Below, piece after piece: positions 21,444-34,431 of a DNA stretch of 64,000 nt. Origin of the DNA: Gordius sp. MW1 (taxonomy: Eukaryota > Nematomorpha > Gordioida > Gordea > Gordiidae); the NCBI GenBank assembly GCA_964036665.1, contig OZ038531.1, forward strand, positions 248,001-312,000. The letters run 5' to 3'. Each line of letters opens with the position of its first letter. The first letter of the stretch is position 1. The notes under the pieces were generated by a model. It had not been told where the DNA came from. It was given only the letters and a program-made list of their open reading frames with translations, and ran no database searches. The translations under genes were made by a program, and so were the position numbers.

Positions 21444-24400
21444 CCATGTCGTATGAAACACTACCTTCGACGGTGCCAAGTCCATGTGCAAAAAGTGAAG
21501 GGTTGGCGTCAGGTCGGAAACCGGCTATAAAAACCAACCTCAAAATCATGATAGTTTCAAACAATATTTTACAAGATGAAGCTAGGGCGTCCTCTACAAA
21601 CGACGCGCACTGCATACCCCGCCCGTGCAATGTGAAAAATACACTAGGGCTACTGCCCAACTCACAACGAAGGCGGTTAAAAAAATTTGTTGTAGAAAGA
21701 ATGCGAATAACTTGTTGGAATGTGAAAACGTTAACGGGGGAGAGTATCGAGGTTGCACAAATGCTAAAAAAAAGAAAGGTACGCATCGCCTGCCTACAAG
21801 AGACGAGGTGGAACGGAACGAAAGGTCGGGAGTTAAGAGAAGGATACAAGCTTTTCTACAGTGGGTCACCAAATCGTAGAAACGGGGTCGGTATCGTTCT
21901 AGGCGAATCGTTCAAGGACAAGGTGGTGGAAATCAAGCGTTGTTCCGACAGGCTAATGTGGGGGAAGATTGCAGTTCAAGGGGGCCTCTTAACCGTTATG
22001 TGCGCCTATGCTCCCCAAATTGGGTGTATGGAATCCAAGAAAGACATATTCTTCGATTTATTGGAAAAGGAAATACAAGGAATTGGAAAGGAAGAAAGGC
22101 TAATTATTGGGGGAGATTTCAACGCTCACGTAGGAAAACATCGCCTCGGGTATTAACGCAAGCATGGATATGGACATGGTCTGAAGAACAAAGAAGGGAA
22201 AAACCTTTCCAAGTATTCCAAGTATATGACATGGCGATCGTTAACACCTATTTTCAAAAACGCGAAGATCATTTTGTGACTTATAGAAGTGGGAAGCATT
22301 TTAGTCAAATTGACTATTTGCTTGTACGGCGAAAAGACCTATGGAGTATCAATTGCAAAGTAATACCGGGAGAAGAAATCGCCAGACAACATCGTCCCCC
22401 TTGTTATGGATTTTGACAGAAAAGTATTTCCCGAAAGAAGAAAGGTCTATGAACCACGAATTCGATTCAAAAGGCTAAAGGATACGTCGACAAACGAAAA
22501 ATACCATCAAGAAGCCTCCTCACTCTTGGGTGCAAGGACGTAGACGACGATTGGGAGACGCTCTCTAAGGAAATAAAGGAAACAGCGATTAGTTTTCTAG
22601 GACAGACTAAAGGAGGCAAAGCTATGAATAGGGAACTATGGTGGTGGGATTAATCGGTTAAAAATTTTATCAAAGAAAAATCTATATAGACGGAGGCATA
22701 AATCAAAAAAGTCGGAGGATTATCAAGAATATAGGGACGCAAAGAGGGCCGCAAAAAGGCCGTTGCAGCGAAGAATGCCGCCTACACCGAGATGGCAAAC
22801 AAACTCGCATAAAAGGGGCGATAGGCTTATATACAAATTGGCCAAGATAAGGGAGAAGAAATAGTCAAAAACAAAGACGGTCGAACCTTATTCAAGCCGA
22901 AGGAAGTGATGGAAAGGTGGAAAGGATATTTTTGAACCTTATGAATATTGCGAATGATAAATATTCCCTTCCCACCAAATATAAGCATGGTCGAACTCTT
23001 TTAGAAGGATGAAGTTACGACACAAATGAACAAGATGCAAAAGTCAAATGGCCTAGATAAATTACTAGTGTTTCGATCTCGTCTCGTCTCGGTCTAGAAA
23101 AATCTCGGTCTCGACGAGAATTTTCGTCTCGTCTCGACTTTTTAAAAAAAATATATACGGAATAAAAATTTCTCCTGTTTTATTAAAAATATTAAATAAG
23201 TGTTTAAAAATCCAAATGGCAAATTTTTTTATTGTTTGAAAAACTTTAATACGCAAACTTTATAAAGATTAAGTGGGACACGACATCACATTGGCAATAT
23301 GAAGATATGAATTAATTCATAAAGATTCTTTTCTATGAAAAGTTCAGACTAAAAGAACTCTAAATAAATTTGAAGTATAGAATTTTAAATTTTATTGTAC
23401 TAGCAAATCATAACATTTGTATTAAATTCACTGTGTTTGTCAACTATAAATAGACTTAGAAAATTTTTAGTTCGCTTATAGGTGACTTTGCATAATTGAG
23501 CAAATTGAGACCCTTTATTAACCCTGGCTAAAGCTTCAAAGTAGACCTTAACATATTTAAGGCAAACGTTTAGGTCCATTGATATCACCATAATTTATAG
23601 CCCATAGTGTTTATTGTAGGTTTACTATAGCGTTATAAACCATAAAGTGCGAGTTTTAATGATAATATTATTTACAGATTGATTACTAGATACACATATC
23701 AAAACGTTGTAAAAACAACAATAAAAGCAGCATTATTATAGGATTAAGAACATTGGGTTTTAAACTTTAAATTAAAGTGCACGTATTTAAATTTATGACA
23801 GAAATCATTGTGATCAAATACACAGTTCAAATATTTACCTTCCAAATTTAACTAACTTTGCCATTAAATAGTTATTTATCGAATACAGTATAGGTTCGTG
23901 TATTTATTTTGTATTGAACAATTATAGAAATTATAGTTAATTTGAATGCACTTGCCAACCTAATTGACAAAACTATGTATGTATTCATGTCTTATTAAGG
24001 TTTAAAATATTGAGAGGTGTACTATTAGTTGAAGCATAAAAACTTCTAGAAAAGTCATTATTTAATATTTAATCTATTACGGTGTCATTAAATACTCTTT
24101 TGTACTTTTGAAATCGTTAGGCGGGTGCTCAAAAATCTCGAACCACCATAGCTTAACTTGCTTAATTATTCAAACTGATTGACCACCAATTTATAATTAC
24201 CGCATCATGCAGGATGAGTAACTGCTAATAGTAATATTTACTATTCCATCAGAACTCATTCTAAGCCTAAAATTCTGTAATATTTAATAATGCTATGTAA
24301 AAATATGTGATAAATATATTATAAAATTATTCACATACCCTAAGGATTGCCAAAATTTATATTTTTTGCAAAAATATATAATATTTACTACAATTAGGAA

Positions 24401-24665
24401 TTTTTTTAATATCAAATATATTCCATAAATATTTATTTACACTTCATACCTTAAATGTAAATATGCAAATTATAATATACAATAATTTACTAAAATCTAA
24501 CGATCAATAAAAAGTCGAGATCTCGCCGAGAAAATCTCGTAACGGAGACGAGACCGAGATTTTTCTCGGTTTTTTCGCATCACTATAAATTACCTATGGA
24601 AGCATTGTTCGGATGTCGTGAAGAAGGAGTCACCACCATGACGAACCTTCTTAACAAAATATTGG
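21444..24665 (+). pseudogene. RTE-type LINE, copy 2, split by a hAT insertion
   Basis: The 5' region and endonuclease (21444-22156) are nearly the same as in copy 1 (MRITCWNVKTLTG, CLQETRWNG, GGDFNAHVG). After a stop at 22156 the frame changes and the ORF decays through 22157-23065, with RT N-terminal pieces such as NKDGRTLFKPKEVMERWK. At 23065 the hAT copy B interrupts it. The RT continues at 24594: removing the hAT and one 8-bp repeat restores a continuous reading KSNGLDKLP-MEALFGC. The copy is lost by about 24665. Its 3' end is missing. Confidence 0.88.
23066..24585 (-). mobile_element. hAT-like element, copy B, inserted in the RTE
   Basis: The ends TAGTGTTTCGATCTCG and, inverted on the right, TAGTGATGCGAAAAAACCGAG match copy A. 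The flanks are identical 8-mers TAAATTAC (23058-23065 and 24586-24593). GAGACGAGAC-type palindromic motifs are at both ends. A minus-strand frame at 23400-23591 (ARVNKGSQFAQLCKVTYKR..) matches decayed sequence in copy A, so it may be the family's own coding remnant. No full transposase is present. Confidence 0.9.
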
Positions 24666-25865
24666 TAATGAAATAATTAATGACCGCAGTTTTTTTCGTT
24701 CAAAAGGTATTCTAATTTGTAAATAAATTTGTTTGATTTAATTACCGACGGTGTTAACAAAATACCATCAAACGATATATCCCAAATTGTAGAAAATAAA
24801 TTTATAATATAATACTAATGAGGAGGGGGAATTTTGCATATCCTATAGCAACGGTAGCTTTTTAGCATGTAGATATTGAAAGATTATCTTGCTGCCTTAT
24901 AAAGCTATTGTTTAGTTCTATTCTGCGACTTTAAAGTACGATAAGGTTAGTATGATACCTATTTGCACAAATCTAATTATAAGCCTCGTTTAAATCCGGG
25001 GCTAAATTGCAAGCAAAAAATTGTCTTGTTAATTTAATATTACTATACCTTATTTCTCGATTTTTTATTTTAACAATATAATGTTTTTTTACTTGACCTT
25101 TTTTTAGCGAAGAAAACTATTTAACCATCCAATTTAATAAATTTTAATTGAAAAATGTCAACTTGAAATATATTATTATTATTATGAAATACAGCGCCTC
25201 TCTGGAACATTTTTCCTGATTTTTTCGATCAAATCTCACACATGTATAAAACTTGTGACAATTATGTTTTTAAAATATATTCAAACTTATGAATCAAATG
25301 AATTTATGCAGTGTTTCTTTTCTTCTAAAGGAAATGATAAGACGTACCTCAGACCCAATACATAGATTCAATCCTGACTAATATGCATTAAATAGGACAT
25401 CAAATTTTGATAAGATTTTAAATTAAAAAATAAAGTTTAAGACTTGCAACCAGTTTGTCGAATAATAAATTGACATCGACACAAACTATTAAATTCTCTA
25501 ATAAGTTAAAACTATATGAAATACATTCTTTAGGATATAATCAGAAATGGTGATTTTTTAAAAATACATGATATATAAACATCTGAAACCGATGTTTATG
25601 TTAAAAAGTAAGGGCCATTCTATAGCTTACACGTGAAAGAATAATAATTGTTAAAGGAAAGCCTTTATAAAAAGATCATGATTATTGGCAATATTTTTCA
25701 TCTATCTTCTCAGCTGCGGCTAGATACAATATCTCATTATGACGGTTGATCAAGGTTGAAGAGCTATTATAAAAGTATATCTAAATTACATACAAATCTT
25801 TATGCTAATGAAAAGTTATTAAATAAACACTTGTTATATAAATTATATAGCATCTGCATGACATT
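24666..25865. other. AT-rich intergenic stretch, nothing recognised
   Basis: A short (ATT)n run is near 25170 and may be an RTE tail. No gene, RNA or clear transposon end was seen. Confidence 0.35.
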
Positions 25866-28320
25866 TCAATACTTGTCATAGATAGCACTGTTAAACCCAA
25901 AAACAGGATTTGTTATTTGCCTATATTCTCCGAGCACAATAAGAAAGCGTTCAGCCAACTGTCTCCATACTCCCGATAACACATAGCCGCCAAACATCTT
26001 AACATACATCACCAGTTCAGGGTGTTCTGCTATCGCTACCTATAATTTAAAAAACGTTTATGTTGTGTCCCCTACAAAGTTAAATTTATGGCCCAAACAT
26101 TGCCAAATATATTTTAACACTTATTAGACCACTCAGACCAAACCGACTCAAAATTAAAAAAAAAATCACCTTAATATCAAGTGTTTTTACGGGCTTAGCC
26201 AACAAGGGCAGCGAAGAGGAGCTTAACACAACTAAACTAAGCTTTTTTATATTTAATGAAATTATGTTTGTCGTATAAATCATAATTTTTGTCCATCAGT
26301 ATATCGTTTAAACAGTATATGAAAGATTTTTAAACTTTCCTTCTTCCACTCCTGCCCCCATATCCAGTCATGGACACATTAAGAGGGCTGGAGTGAAGTA
26401 AATGGAAAGAGAGAAAATGGAGAGACACAGAGTTAAATGTAAATAAACATAGCACATTAAATAATGTAATCTATTATAATCCGCTTCCCGAACATAGTGG
26501 AAAGATTTATAATAAATGGAAAGATATCAAAATTGAATTTAGTGGTGAAATGGAAAAGATAAAATAATAGCTTTGTACATTAATCAATGATGGGAATGAT
26601 ATTAATATTATCAAAAAAAATTAAAAATGGCACGAGTACATATATATTCTTAAAAAAAGCTAAAAAAGTAATGTTTTGACCTAAAGCCTTATTAATCTCA
26701 AAATCTTGAGGACTGTTTGAAAAACAAAAAACATATTATTGTGTATCTTAAAATAGCTATGATAAATATTAATAGCATTATACACCTGTGTTATTTAACA
26801 ATGTCCTAATTCACTGCCCTTGAATCATTTAAATGTGGTAGCAATTTCATTTTTAGATCTTACATTTTCATCTATGGGGCCAGGGTCCGGGGTATGTTGG
26901 TTCAATTGGGAAGGAATGTAATATAACATGGAGCCTTGAGGATCACTTTCTGCTATGTTTAACATCACTGGAACCGTCATCCTTATATTGGCATCTTTAA
27001 TTAAAAGCAGACCATTAATACAATATTTAAACTCATTTTATTTTATATATGGGCGTAGCCAGGTTTTGGATTAGGGGGGGGGGGCGAAACGTTTAAAAGT
27101 TTAATTAGGGAGGGCAAAACGTAAATTTTTTAATTTTTAAGGGTTTTTGCATGGGGGGGGGCCCGCCTACGCCCATGATTTTTATATTTTTAATGAGACC
27201 TATAAAAAAAATTGGTTGCGATATTTGTGGCGATACAGCCTAAAAAAGGTTTAAAATATCAATCCAATTAATTTAATCAACTATGAGTATAAATCGTCTA
27301 TTGCACAAAATATCAACTGTACAAAAAATTATACTATAAACATTATTAAATAAGTATATTTATTATAAATAGCAATATTAAATATTGCAAATGCATATTA
27401 GCTTATTATAAAGCATTTAATCTAAACAATGGAAGAAAATATATAGGCAGTTCATAAAATTTATGCTTTATATCAAAGAAAATATATATGCAGCAATAAA
27501 AAAGTTAATCTTCATGTATTATATGCTTAATATAAGTTTTTGCAACCTTATAAAGCGTTTATAACACGAGTAAATATAAAATTAATCAGGTATAAGATGC
27601 TTTGAAAATTTGAGCTACATTTTGATTAATTGTAGATCCTTTAGCGATAGACCAGTTGAGCAAATGCGAATTAAAAATCAGCAATATTACATTATGTCTG
27701 AAACGGGAAGTAACGCAACCCGACTTTTATATTATTTTAACTTACCCATTCACAACTAGAAAACATATTTTTGATGATTTAAAAATTGATTTTTTACAAA
27801 GACTCAATTGTTTAAACGGGACTAATTATTGACCAGGTAATCTTTAAATTATATTTTATTTACTTAAATATCATATTTTACATAAATTTTACCAAATGAA
27901 GCTCAACTCATATTAAACTTCCAAGATTTTAAAACAATTGACGATTTTTTATAGGTATCTGATAATTTATGGACATAAGTGTAATCTTAAAAAGATTTAA
28001 ACTTTCAAACTGAACGAAATGATTTGGAAAGGGAAAATGTATCTCAAATGACTGTATCGTCTTAAAATCATAACTATGAATAAATTTTAATATAAATAAT
28101 CATATTCCAAGTGATTAATAATTAACGTGCAGTTTCTTATTACAAAGAATAATATAATATACCTTTAAAATATTTATCAAGCTTTGTGACAAATCTAACT
28201 GGAGTTTTGGCCCATTTAGATGGTTCGTATTTTCGGACCTCGAAAAAGTTGTTTTTACATAGAATTTTGTATTTTGGACATTCAGAATTGTGACAAAAAG
28301 CTGGTTGCTTCCCAAATGAA
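25866..28320 (-). CDS. SOUL/HEBP-family heme-binding protein, 3 exons found, 5' end missing
   Basis: SOUL proteins bind heme or tetrapyrroles, or act as secreted or cytosolic HEBP-type factors. Minus-strand exons: 28320-28163, 26994-26864, 26039-25866, joined in phase by GT-AG introns of 1168 and 824 nt. The first carries CPKYKIL and FFEVRKYEPSKWAKT, the SOUL N-terminal pattern (CPKYEV..YEVRRYEPAKW). The second has IRMTVPVM and MLYYIPSQ..HTPDPG, equal to the family's IKMTAPV and YIP..P motifs. The third has HPELVMYVKMFGGYV, a W..LAERF helix and the ending NPVFGFNSAIYDKY-stop (TGA at 25868-25866). Together they give about 154 residues. A first exon, probably with a signal peptide, should lie above 28323 but I could not fix it. 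A MITE sits in the first intron. Confidence 0.85.
27050..27175. mobile_element. MITE with ATGGGCGTAGCC ends in the SOUL gene intron
   Basis: Left end ATGGGCGTAGCCAGGTTTTGG and right end GCCTACGCCCATG, with G-runs inside. It belongs to the family of 20493-20680. The flanks are AT-rich, so the duplication is not clear. Confidence 0.75.
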
Positions 28321-28612
28321 CTGTCTCATATAATATTATATAATTTTACATATTTTTGCGTCCTATTAAATTGTATTTGCATTTTTGTTATCTATCAAAT
28401 TAAGATTAAATAGCTTGTAGTTTCTACTTATAAATATAGTTATGATACACTGGAAAAAATTAATTCATAAGTTCTAACATGTTTCAATTAAATTTTTCTA
28501 AACACTTACAGAAGAATTTACAAGTCTTGACTAATAAAAAATACTTTGCTCGCGTAGGATTATTAATTGCATAACACAAGACTTAAATTGTTATTACGTT
28601 TCAATCCATTTG

Positions 28613-28867
28613 TAGTCAACTATGTCAGTGTACATATTATCGATAACAGGTATATTCATAGATTTTGCGTCGATAGCTGAAACAACTTTGCTTTCGAGTG
28701 CGTATAAAACTAGGATTGATAAGAATATCAAGATATTGATTTTAATATTCCAGCCGTTCGATAGCATTGTAATTATTTTGTTTAGGTTACGGACGTTTAG
28801 AAAGATTGTTAAGCAGCAAAGTTATGCGATGAATTTGGATAGACAAAAATTAAAAACTCCTCTTTAG
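28613..28867 (+). CDS. Putative terminal exon of a membrane protein (GPCR-like?)
   Basis: An AG at 28612 (TTTGTAG) precedes an open frame with an ATG at 28622 and a stop at 28865-28867. It encodes two hydrophobic segments (VYILSITGIFIDF and IKILILIFQPFDSIVIILF) followed by a basic RLRTFRKIVK. That is the layout seen at TM7 and helix 8 of rhodopsin-like receptors, but the NPxxY box is not conserved. Upstream exons were not found. It could be spurious. Confidence 0.25.
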
Positions 28868-30412
28868 ATCAACAACATATTTTTTCCGTTAATATTTTAC
28901 CATCGTATTAGATTTCTCCTGTCTAACTCACATCATCTATGTTTCTTCATTCCCTCAGGCTTTTTTGGCTGAATGCTATTAATTTCAGGGACGCGTCTAT
29001 ACTAAATAAAATAAATCTTATTAAAAATCAGATTTTTTTTATGTTTTTGATTCAAAATATTTATTTGCCAAGAGGCAAAATTTCCCTAGTAATACTCTAA
29101 CTGTATTCACCTAGGTATAAATTATCAATATATTTCTTTTTGATTCCTTTAATATACAACTAATTAAATGTACGATAAAAAACAAATTCCAACTGACTTT
29201 AAAGTCTGTTTCACGCCCTGTCAGTTATTGAGCTAGAAACACAATAAAAATAATTTGGCCAAATATTAATGTTGTGATCTAATTGGCACAAACACCAACT
29301 TAAAATCAGAATTTGATATCTGATATATGGCTTTCTCAAACGAATGCTCTCGACACATTAACAGAATATAAAATTTAATTAAAGCTCTTGCCTAAATAAC
29401 CACACCTTTTTGTCTCCCCAACTACATGCACCAATGAGCGAAGTTTTCAATACTCAAGCGATTGAAAATTTATTTAAACAAATCATATTTCAAAACGTGG
29501 AATGAATGAATTGGCATAATCAACAATTTATAATGATTTACTCCCATCTAGTTGACATTCTACATAAACTCTAGCTGGGCAAAAGAAAAATCAACCTTTT
29601 ATAATGACTATTCTTTTTATCTTTTTATAATTTATGCAAATTTATATCATTTAAGAAGTCATTTTTGTTGAAACTAGCTGACTAAATCCAACCCGGTCCA
29701 ATCTTATAATTAGATTCTCCACCGGGGCTCATTCAACCCCTTTAAAGACTGCTTCCGGCCATGACCGAATTTTTTAAGCTACCTGAACTGTTTTTTTATT
29801 TTAAGCAATAATTTCATAATATTATGGAAAAATTTAAAAGTTATTTTTAGTTTTTTCCCATAAAAACTACGTAAATAAATATTATGGAATAAAAAGATGA
29901 CATAATTACACATGAAAAATAGAATACACTATATAAAAAAATCTCAACAATCTGGAATTGCCCGAGTCTTGATATATCTCGCGCCTGGGTCCACCCGAAA
30001 TTCTAAAGTTATGACAGTTGCCCAGGCGAAATCGAGCAGCTGGCTTGGCCGGGCTTTTCTCGTTTCTTATCCCATGATTTATTACTGTAAGGACCTTATA
30101 AATAAATAAATTATAGTTTCTGTAAATCCCTAGCGAAGTAGTTTATTTGCGATTTGACACAAGATAAACAATATGGGTTTTCAAAATTCTGAAAGCATAT
30201 ATCTTTCTTAAAATGATGTAAACTTTTTGCACATTTAACCTTTGCCAACGAAATATCATAACAAAAATTTATGTACCTTACTCGATCCCTCTATGTAAGG
30301 ATAAAATAAAAAAAATTTATATCTTTTTCGTGCTTCAAATAATGTTAACATTTAACCAACATATTACAATTTGTCTTTGTTTTACAATTGGTTAAGTTGT
30401 AAATTCTGAAAA
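28868..30412. other. AT-rich intergenic stretch, no gene recognised
   Basis: A GC-richer patch at 29985-30060 (GCGCCTGGGTCCACCCG..GGCTTGGCCGGGC) looks like decayed transposon end sequence similar in style to 15620 and 51935. Nothing else is supportable. Confidence 0.3.
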
Positions 30413-30589
30413 ATTAGTATACTAATTCACATATGTCCTAAATCGGAAAAATATATATATTATATATAAACTGATAATACAAATTACGATATATATTACA
30501 TTTTTCTCTATTTGAAATTCCTCGTAGAAACGTACAGGTGGTTTTGACGTTCTAGTCGATCGTCTTAACGTCATCGGACTTGCAACTTT

Positions 30590-31702
30590 TTAAACATTAG
30601 GTTCCAGACTAGTATTGTTAGTTTCGACGAACTGGAATTGCATCCTAAATTTTAACTGATCCGCGTGTTTCCTTTTAATTCCTTTATCAGTGCGAACATT
30701 ATATGAATATGGGCCTTTACGTTGTGATTTTGTACCAACCCGCTTTAATTTCATTCCGAATCCATACTGGATCTCCAACATTAAATTCCTCATAACACGC
30801 TTCTCGGTCATGGTAGCTTTTTTGTTTAGCTAATCTCTCCTTCCACTTTTCTTTCGGATCTGGTCGAATAAGGTCCAACTCTGTCCTTACTTTACAATTC
30901 CGCCGGAGCTTTACCCGTGGTTGCTTGAAGTGTATTCCTGTATGTCATAATTATTTGTTGAAGGCATAATTCTTTCTCTCCTCCTGATTTTCTTGCTGCC
31001 CAGTATCTTGATTTTAGCGTTCGAATCATCTCAGCTAATCCATTTGTTTTGGGGTGGTATGGAGTTGATGTTACGTGCTTAATGTTGTTGTTGTCACAAA
31101 ATTTTGTGAATTCTTCACCGACAAATTGTGGTCCATTATCTGATACTATTTGCAAGGGAATACCGAACCTGCAAAACCAATTTCGTAATTGCCTCACAAT
31201 TTGTGGTCCTTTAATCGACGATAGTGTGGCTACCTCCACCCATTTCGATAATGCATCAATTAAAACCAACCAATAATTTCCTTCGACAGGTCCGGCAATA
31301 TCTATGTTGACTCGATCCCACGGACGGTCAGGTACGGACCAAGAATATAAGGGAACTTCTTGTTCAGCTTGTCGGCCTTCTTGACAACCGTCACATTCCT
31401 TTACAAACAAATCAATACTCTTGTCCATTCCGGGCCACCAAACATAATATCGGGCTAAATTAAGCATTCCTGTGATCCCGGGGTGTCCTTGGTGTAAAAT
31501 TTTTAAAACCAATTGTAAGTTCCTCGGTATAATTAACCGATTGCCACAATAATAATCCATCTTCAAATGACAGTTCCTCCCTTCGATTGTAGTACGTTTT
31601 CATGTCAGAACGGCATTTTTTTAAATCCAACCGCCATTCTCGGTTGATCGCTAAAATTAATTCACGACGAAAAGGATCTTGTTTAATTGATGTTTTTTGC
31701 AT
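30590..31702 (-). pseudogene. Integrase remnant
   Basis: The zinc-binding HHCC module (HQGHPGITGM, CDGCQEG) and the core with NIDIAGPV, VSDNGPQF and NGLAEMI are in one frame (30892-31566). The C-terminal tail (30590-30811) is in another and ends with a GIKRKHADQLK pattern shared with the pol at 3-1697. Confidence 0.85.
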
Positions 31703-31799
31703 TTTTTAATCTAACTTTAATTCATCTAACATGAGTAGTCCTACGTGATTGATCTGATCCGTCTCAAGGTATTTTGGATCTGGCAGTCTCGATAAGGCA

Positions 31800-32311
31800 T
31801 CAGCACATTGATTGTTCTTTCCTGATCCGGTATTTTATGTCGTATTGATATCCATTTAATAATAAAGCCCACCGAATTAATCTAATATTGATCACTTTCG
31901 GTAAATCCCGATGATTTCCGAATAATCTTTCTAGAGGTTTGTGATCCGTCATCAATACAAATTTTCGACCACGTACGTATTGATCGAATTTTTGAACACC
32001 GAACACAATGGCTCGCGCTTCCCGATCAATTGTAGAGTATCGTTTTTCGGACTCGCTTAACGTCCTGGATGCGTACGCAATAGCTTTTCGGACCCGTCTG
32101 CATATAAGTGTGATAGTACAGCACCTACACCAGTTTCAGAAGCATCTACCGCTACGTATAACGGCAATGAGGTTGAATACGGTACCAATGTATTGGACGT
32201 TGAAAGCATCAGTTTAATATCGTTAAAAATCTTTTGCTCTTTAGTCGTCCATTTCCAACCTAATGATGAGCCCGTCAATGCATGCAAGGGTGCGCATTTT
32301 TCGTGTAACAT
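31800..32311 (-). pseudogene. RNase H remnant
   Basis: LHALTG..WKWTTKEQKIF and VDASETGVGAVLSH (32057-32311), then FVLMTDHKPLERLFGNHRD (31800-32006) in another frame. Confidence 0.8.
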
Positions 32312-32343
32312 TGGGATGAACCTTTCCTGATAATTAACTAGTC

Positions 32344-33381
32344 CTAAAAAGGAACGTAGTTCTTTTTTGTTTTGTGGTTCTTTGAAATAACAATGGCTTC
32401 CACTAGCTCCTGAGTCGGGTGGATCCGTGTTGCATCGATCACATGTCCCAAGTATTTAACTAAATTTTGGAAAAATTTAACCTTTTCCTTCTTTGCTTTT
32501 AGACCAGCGTCCTGTAACCTCTTTTTTACTTCATTCAGATTTTGCAGGTGGTCATTTTCATTTACCCCTGTAACTATGATATCGTCTAGAAGTACGCCGG
32601 TATGGGGAATCCCACCTAATAATTTCTCCATTTAACGTTGGAATAAATTTGGTGCTAACGAAAGTCCAAATGGAAGACGTTTATATCAATAATAACCTAA
32701 ATGTGTTGCGATAGTGAGATACTGTCGCGACTTTTCTTCGACCTTCATCTGAAGATAAACATCCCGTATGTCAATTACTGTAAATTTCTGCCCTTTTGCG
32801 ATCTTCAAAATTAAATCGTCAAATGTCGGAAGTAGATGGTGGTTTAAAGTTAGGAAGGGATTGATAGTAACTCGAAAATCGCTGCAGTTCTAATGGAATT
32901 ATTTGATTTTATGACATTTACTATTGGAGTTGCCCATGTTATTCGTGTTGCTGCAGGATCCACATGTTCAATTATATCTTCGTCCAATAATCTTTTAATC
33001 TCCTCTTCAACTTTATTCCTTAAAGGAAAAGGAACTCTTCGTGCAGGAAATGCTGTGGCTTTGGCTTCTTCCTTTACAAAAAGATTTACAGCCAGTGCCA
33101 TCACTGAACACATTGCTATACTTTTCAACCAATTCCTCTTCTATGTGTTGAGGTTTTTCTTCTATAGCATTATTCTTAACTTGATGAGGAAGTTTTAGGA
33201 TAAAAACTTTCATCCAATTTAACCCAAAGATGGGGTCTTCTTCTACAGTTGTTACAATAGCTGTTAATTTTAAAGTTTTATTGTTTGAATTTACATAGAC
33301 TTGTGTTTCTCCACATATAGGAACTGGATTATTTCCAAAAGCTTTTATCTTGGGGCATGGTGTTAATTGAGGTGTTTTCAA
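32344..33381 (-). pseudogene. Protease-like and reverse transcriptase remnants
   Basis: 33013-33381 shows a protease-end pattern (DPIFGLNWM). 32850-33128 has the N-terminal RT pattern (AFPARRVPFPLRNKVEEEI, then DIIEHVDP). 32344-32631 has the active-site region (TGVLLDDIIVTG) and KVKFFQNLVKYLGHVI. Frames change between the pieces. Confidence 0.8.
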
Positions 33382-33427
33382 AATGTTGTAGATATTCTTG
33401 TTTATTACAGATACTGATGTGCCAGTA

Positions 33428-34294
33428 TCATAACATTTTGAAAATTTTCTGATTTGTCCTTACATGGATGTATGGTTTAAGGTGAGTTACATTATTTAAG
33501 TCATAAATTTTTCCAATTGTATTAATAATCTGGTTTACTTTGTTTGAGGTTTTGCACATTTTTGCAAAGTGTCCTCTATGATGACATATGGAACATTCTT
33601 TTAAAAATGCTATTGCATGTGACTTACCACATTTATAGCAATTCCTTATGAATGATTGTTGATGTTCATCCTTTTTTGTAGCAAATTGTTTTATTGATAG
33701 CCTATTCTTTTGATTTGAGTACATTGGATTTGGTTTTTTATACTTTTGAATTTTGTTTATATCTTGTGATGTGTTAACTTCTTTATAGCTGTCTCCATTG
33801 ATTCAGCTAGATTGAATATATCATTAAATGTTACCAGATCACCCTCTTTCTTTAAAGCTTCAGGCCATCTTGTCCTGACATCAATTTCCAATGATAGGTT
33901 TTGATACCCATTTAAGAGTTGGTCACGGAGCCGTTCATCTAAATTAAATTTGAAGTCACAATTTTCTGCAGATGATTCTAATTTTGTTACATACTTAATC
34001 AGAATTTCATCATTTCTTTTAAGACATCTAATGAATTGTAATCTTGAGTGGAAAATTTACTTTTTTGTGAAAATACCTTTTTCATTAATTTTATTAAGTC
34101 CTTATATTTAAGCAAGGATATATCTTCAGGGTATAAAAATTTATTAAAGTTTCAATGTTTTTCTGACCCATGTATCCTAATATGATTTTGCATCGAGTAG
34201 CTTTAGGCACATTTTTAGCCTCAAAAATATTAGGGATAGTTATTATGTATATTGAAATATTATCACCTTGTTTAAAATTAGGTATTCCCACCAT
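33428..34294 (-). pseudogene. gag remnant with CCHC knuckles
   Basis: The downstream part (33428-33724) encodes CYKCGKSHAIAFLKEC followed by CSICHHRGHFAKMC, the second a proper CCHC knuckle. The upstream part to 34294 has only broken frames. Confidence 0.7.
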
Positions 34295-34431
34295 TTTCAG
34301 AATAGGTTTTTTTTATCGACCGCGCCAATATACTAATTCACATATGTCTTAAATCGGAAAAAAAATTATATATTTTCTCCTTATGGTATATATAAACTGA
34401 TATTACAAATTACACCATATATTACAATTAG

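Larger units (their letters stand above)
30418..34426 (-). mobile_element. Complete but decayed Ty3/gypsy element with short LTRs
   Basis: The 5' LTR is at 34426-34329 (98 bp) and the 3' LTR at 30500-30418 (83 bp); on the minus strand both start TGTAATATAT and end ..GAATTAGTATA. The target duplication ATTAG is intact (30413-30417 and 34427-34431). A primer-binding-site-like TGGCGCGGTCGA follows the 5' LTR after one base. A purine run (AATAGAGAAAAA) precedes the 3' LTR. Internal order on the minus strand: gag zinc knuckles, protease-like region, RT, RNase H, integrase. Frameshifts and stops break the frames. LTR similarity suggests the same broad family as the element at 3-1817. Confidence 0.9.

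Noticed and set aside
28115..28315. Minus-strand frame MGSNQLFVTILNVQ..
   Set aside because: A neighbouring frame on the same strand encodes the conserved SOUL motifs CPKYKIL and RKYEPSKW.
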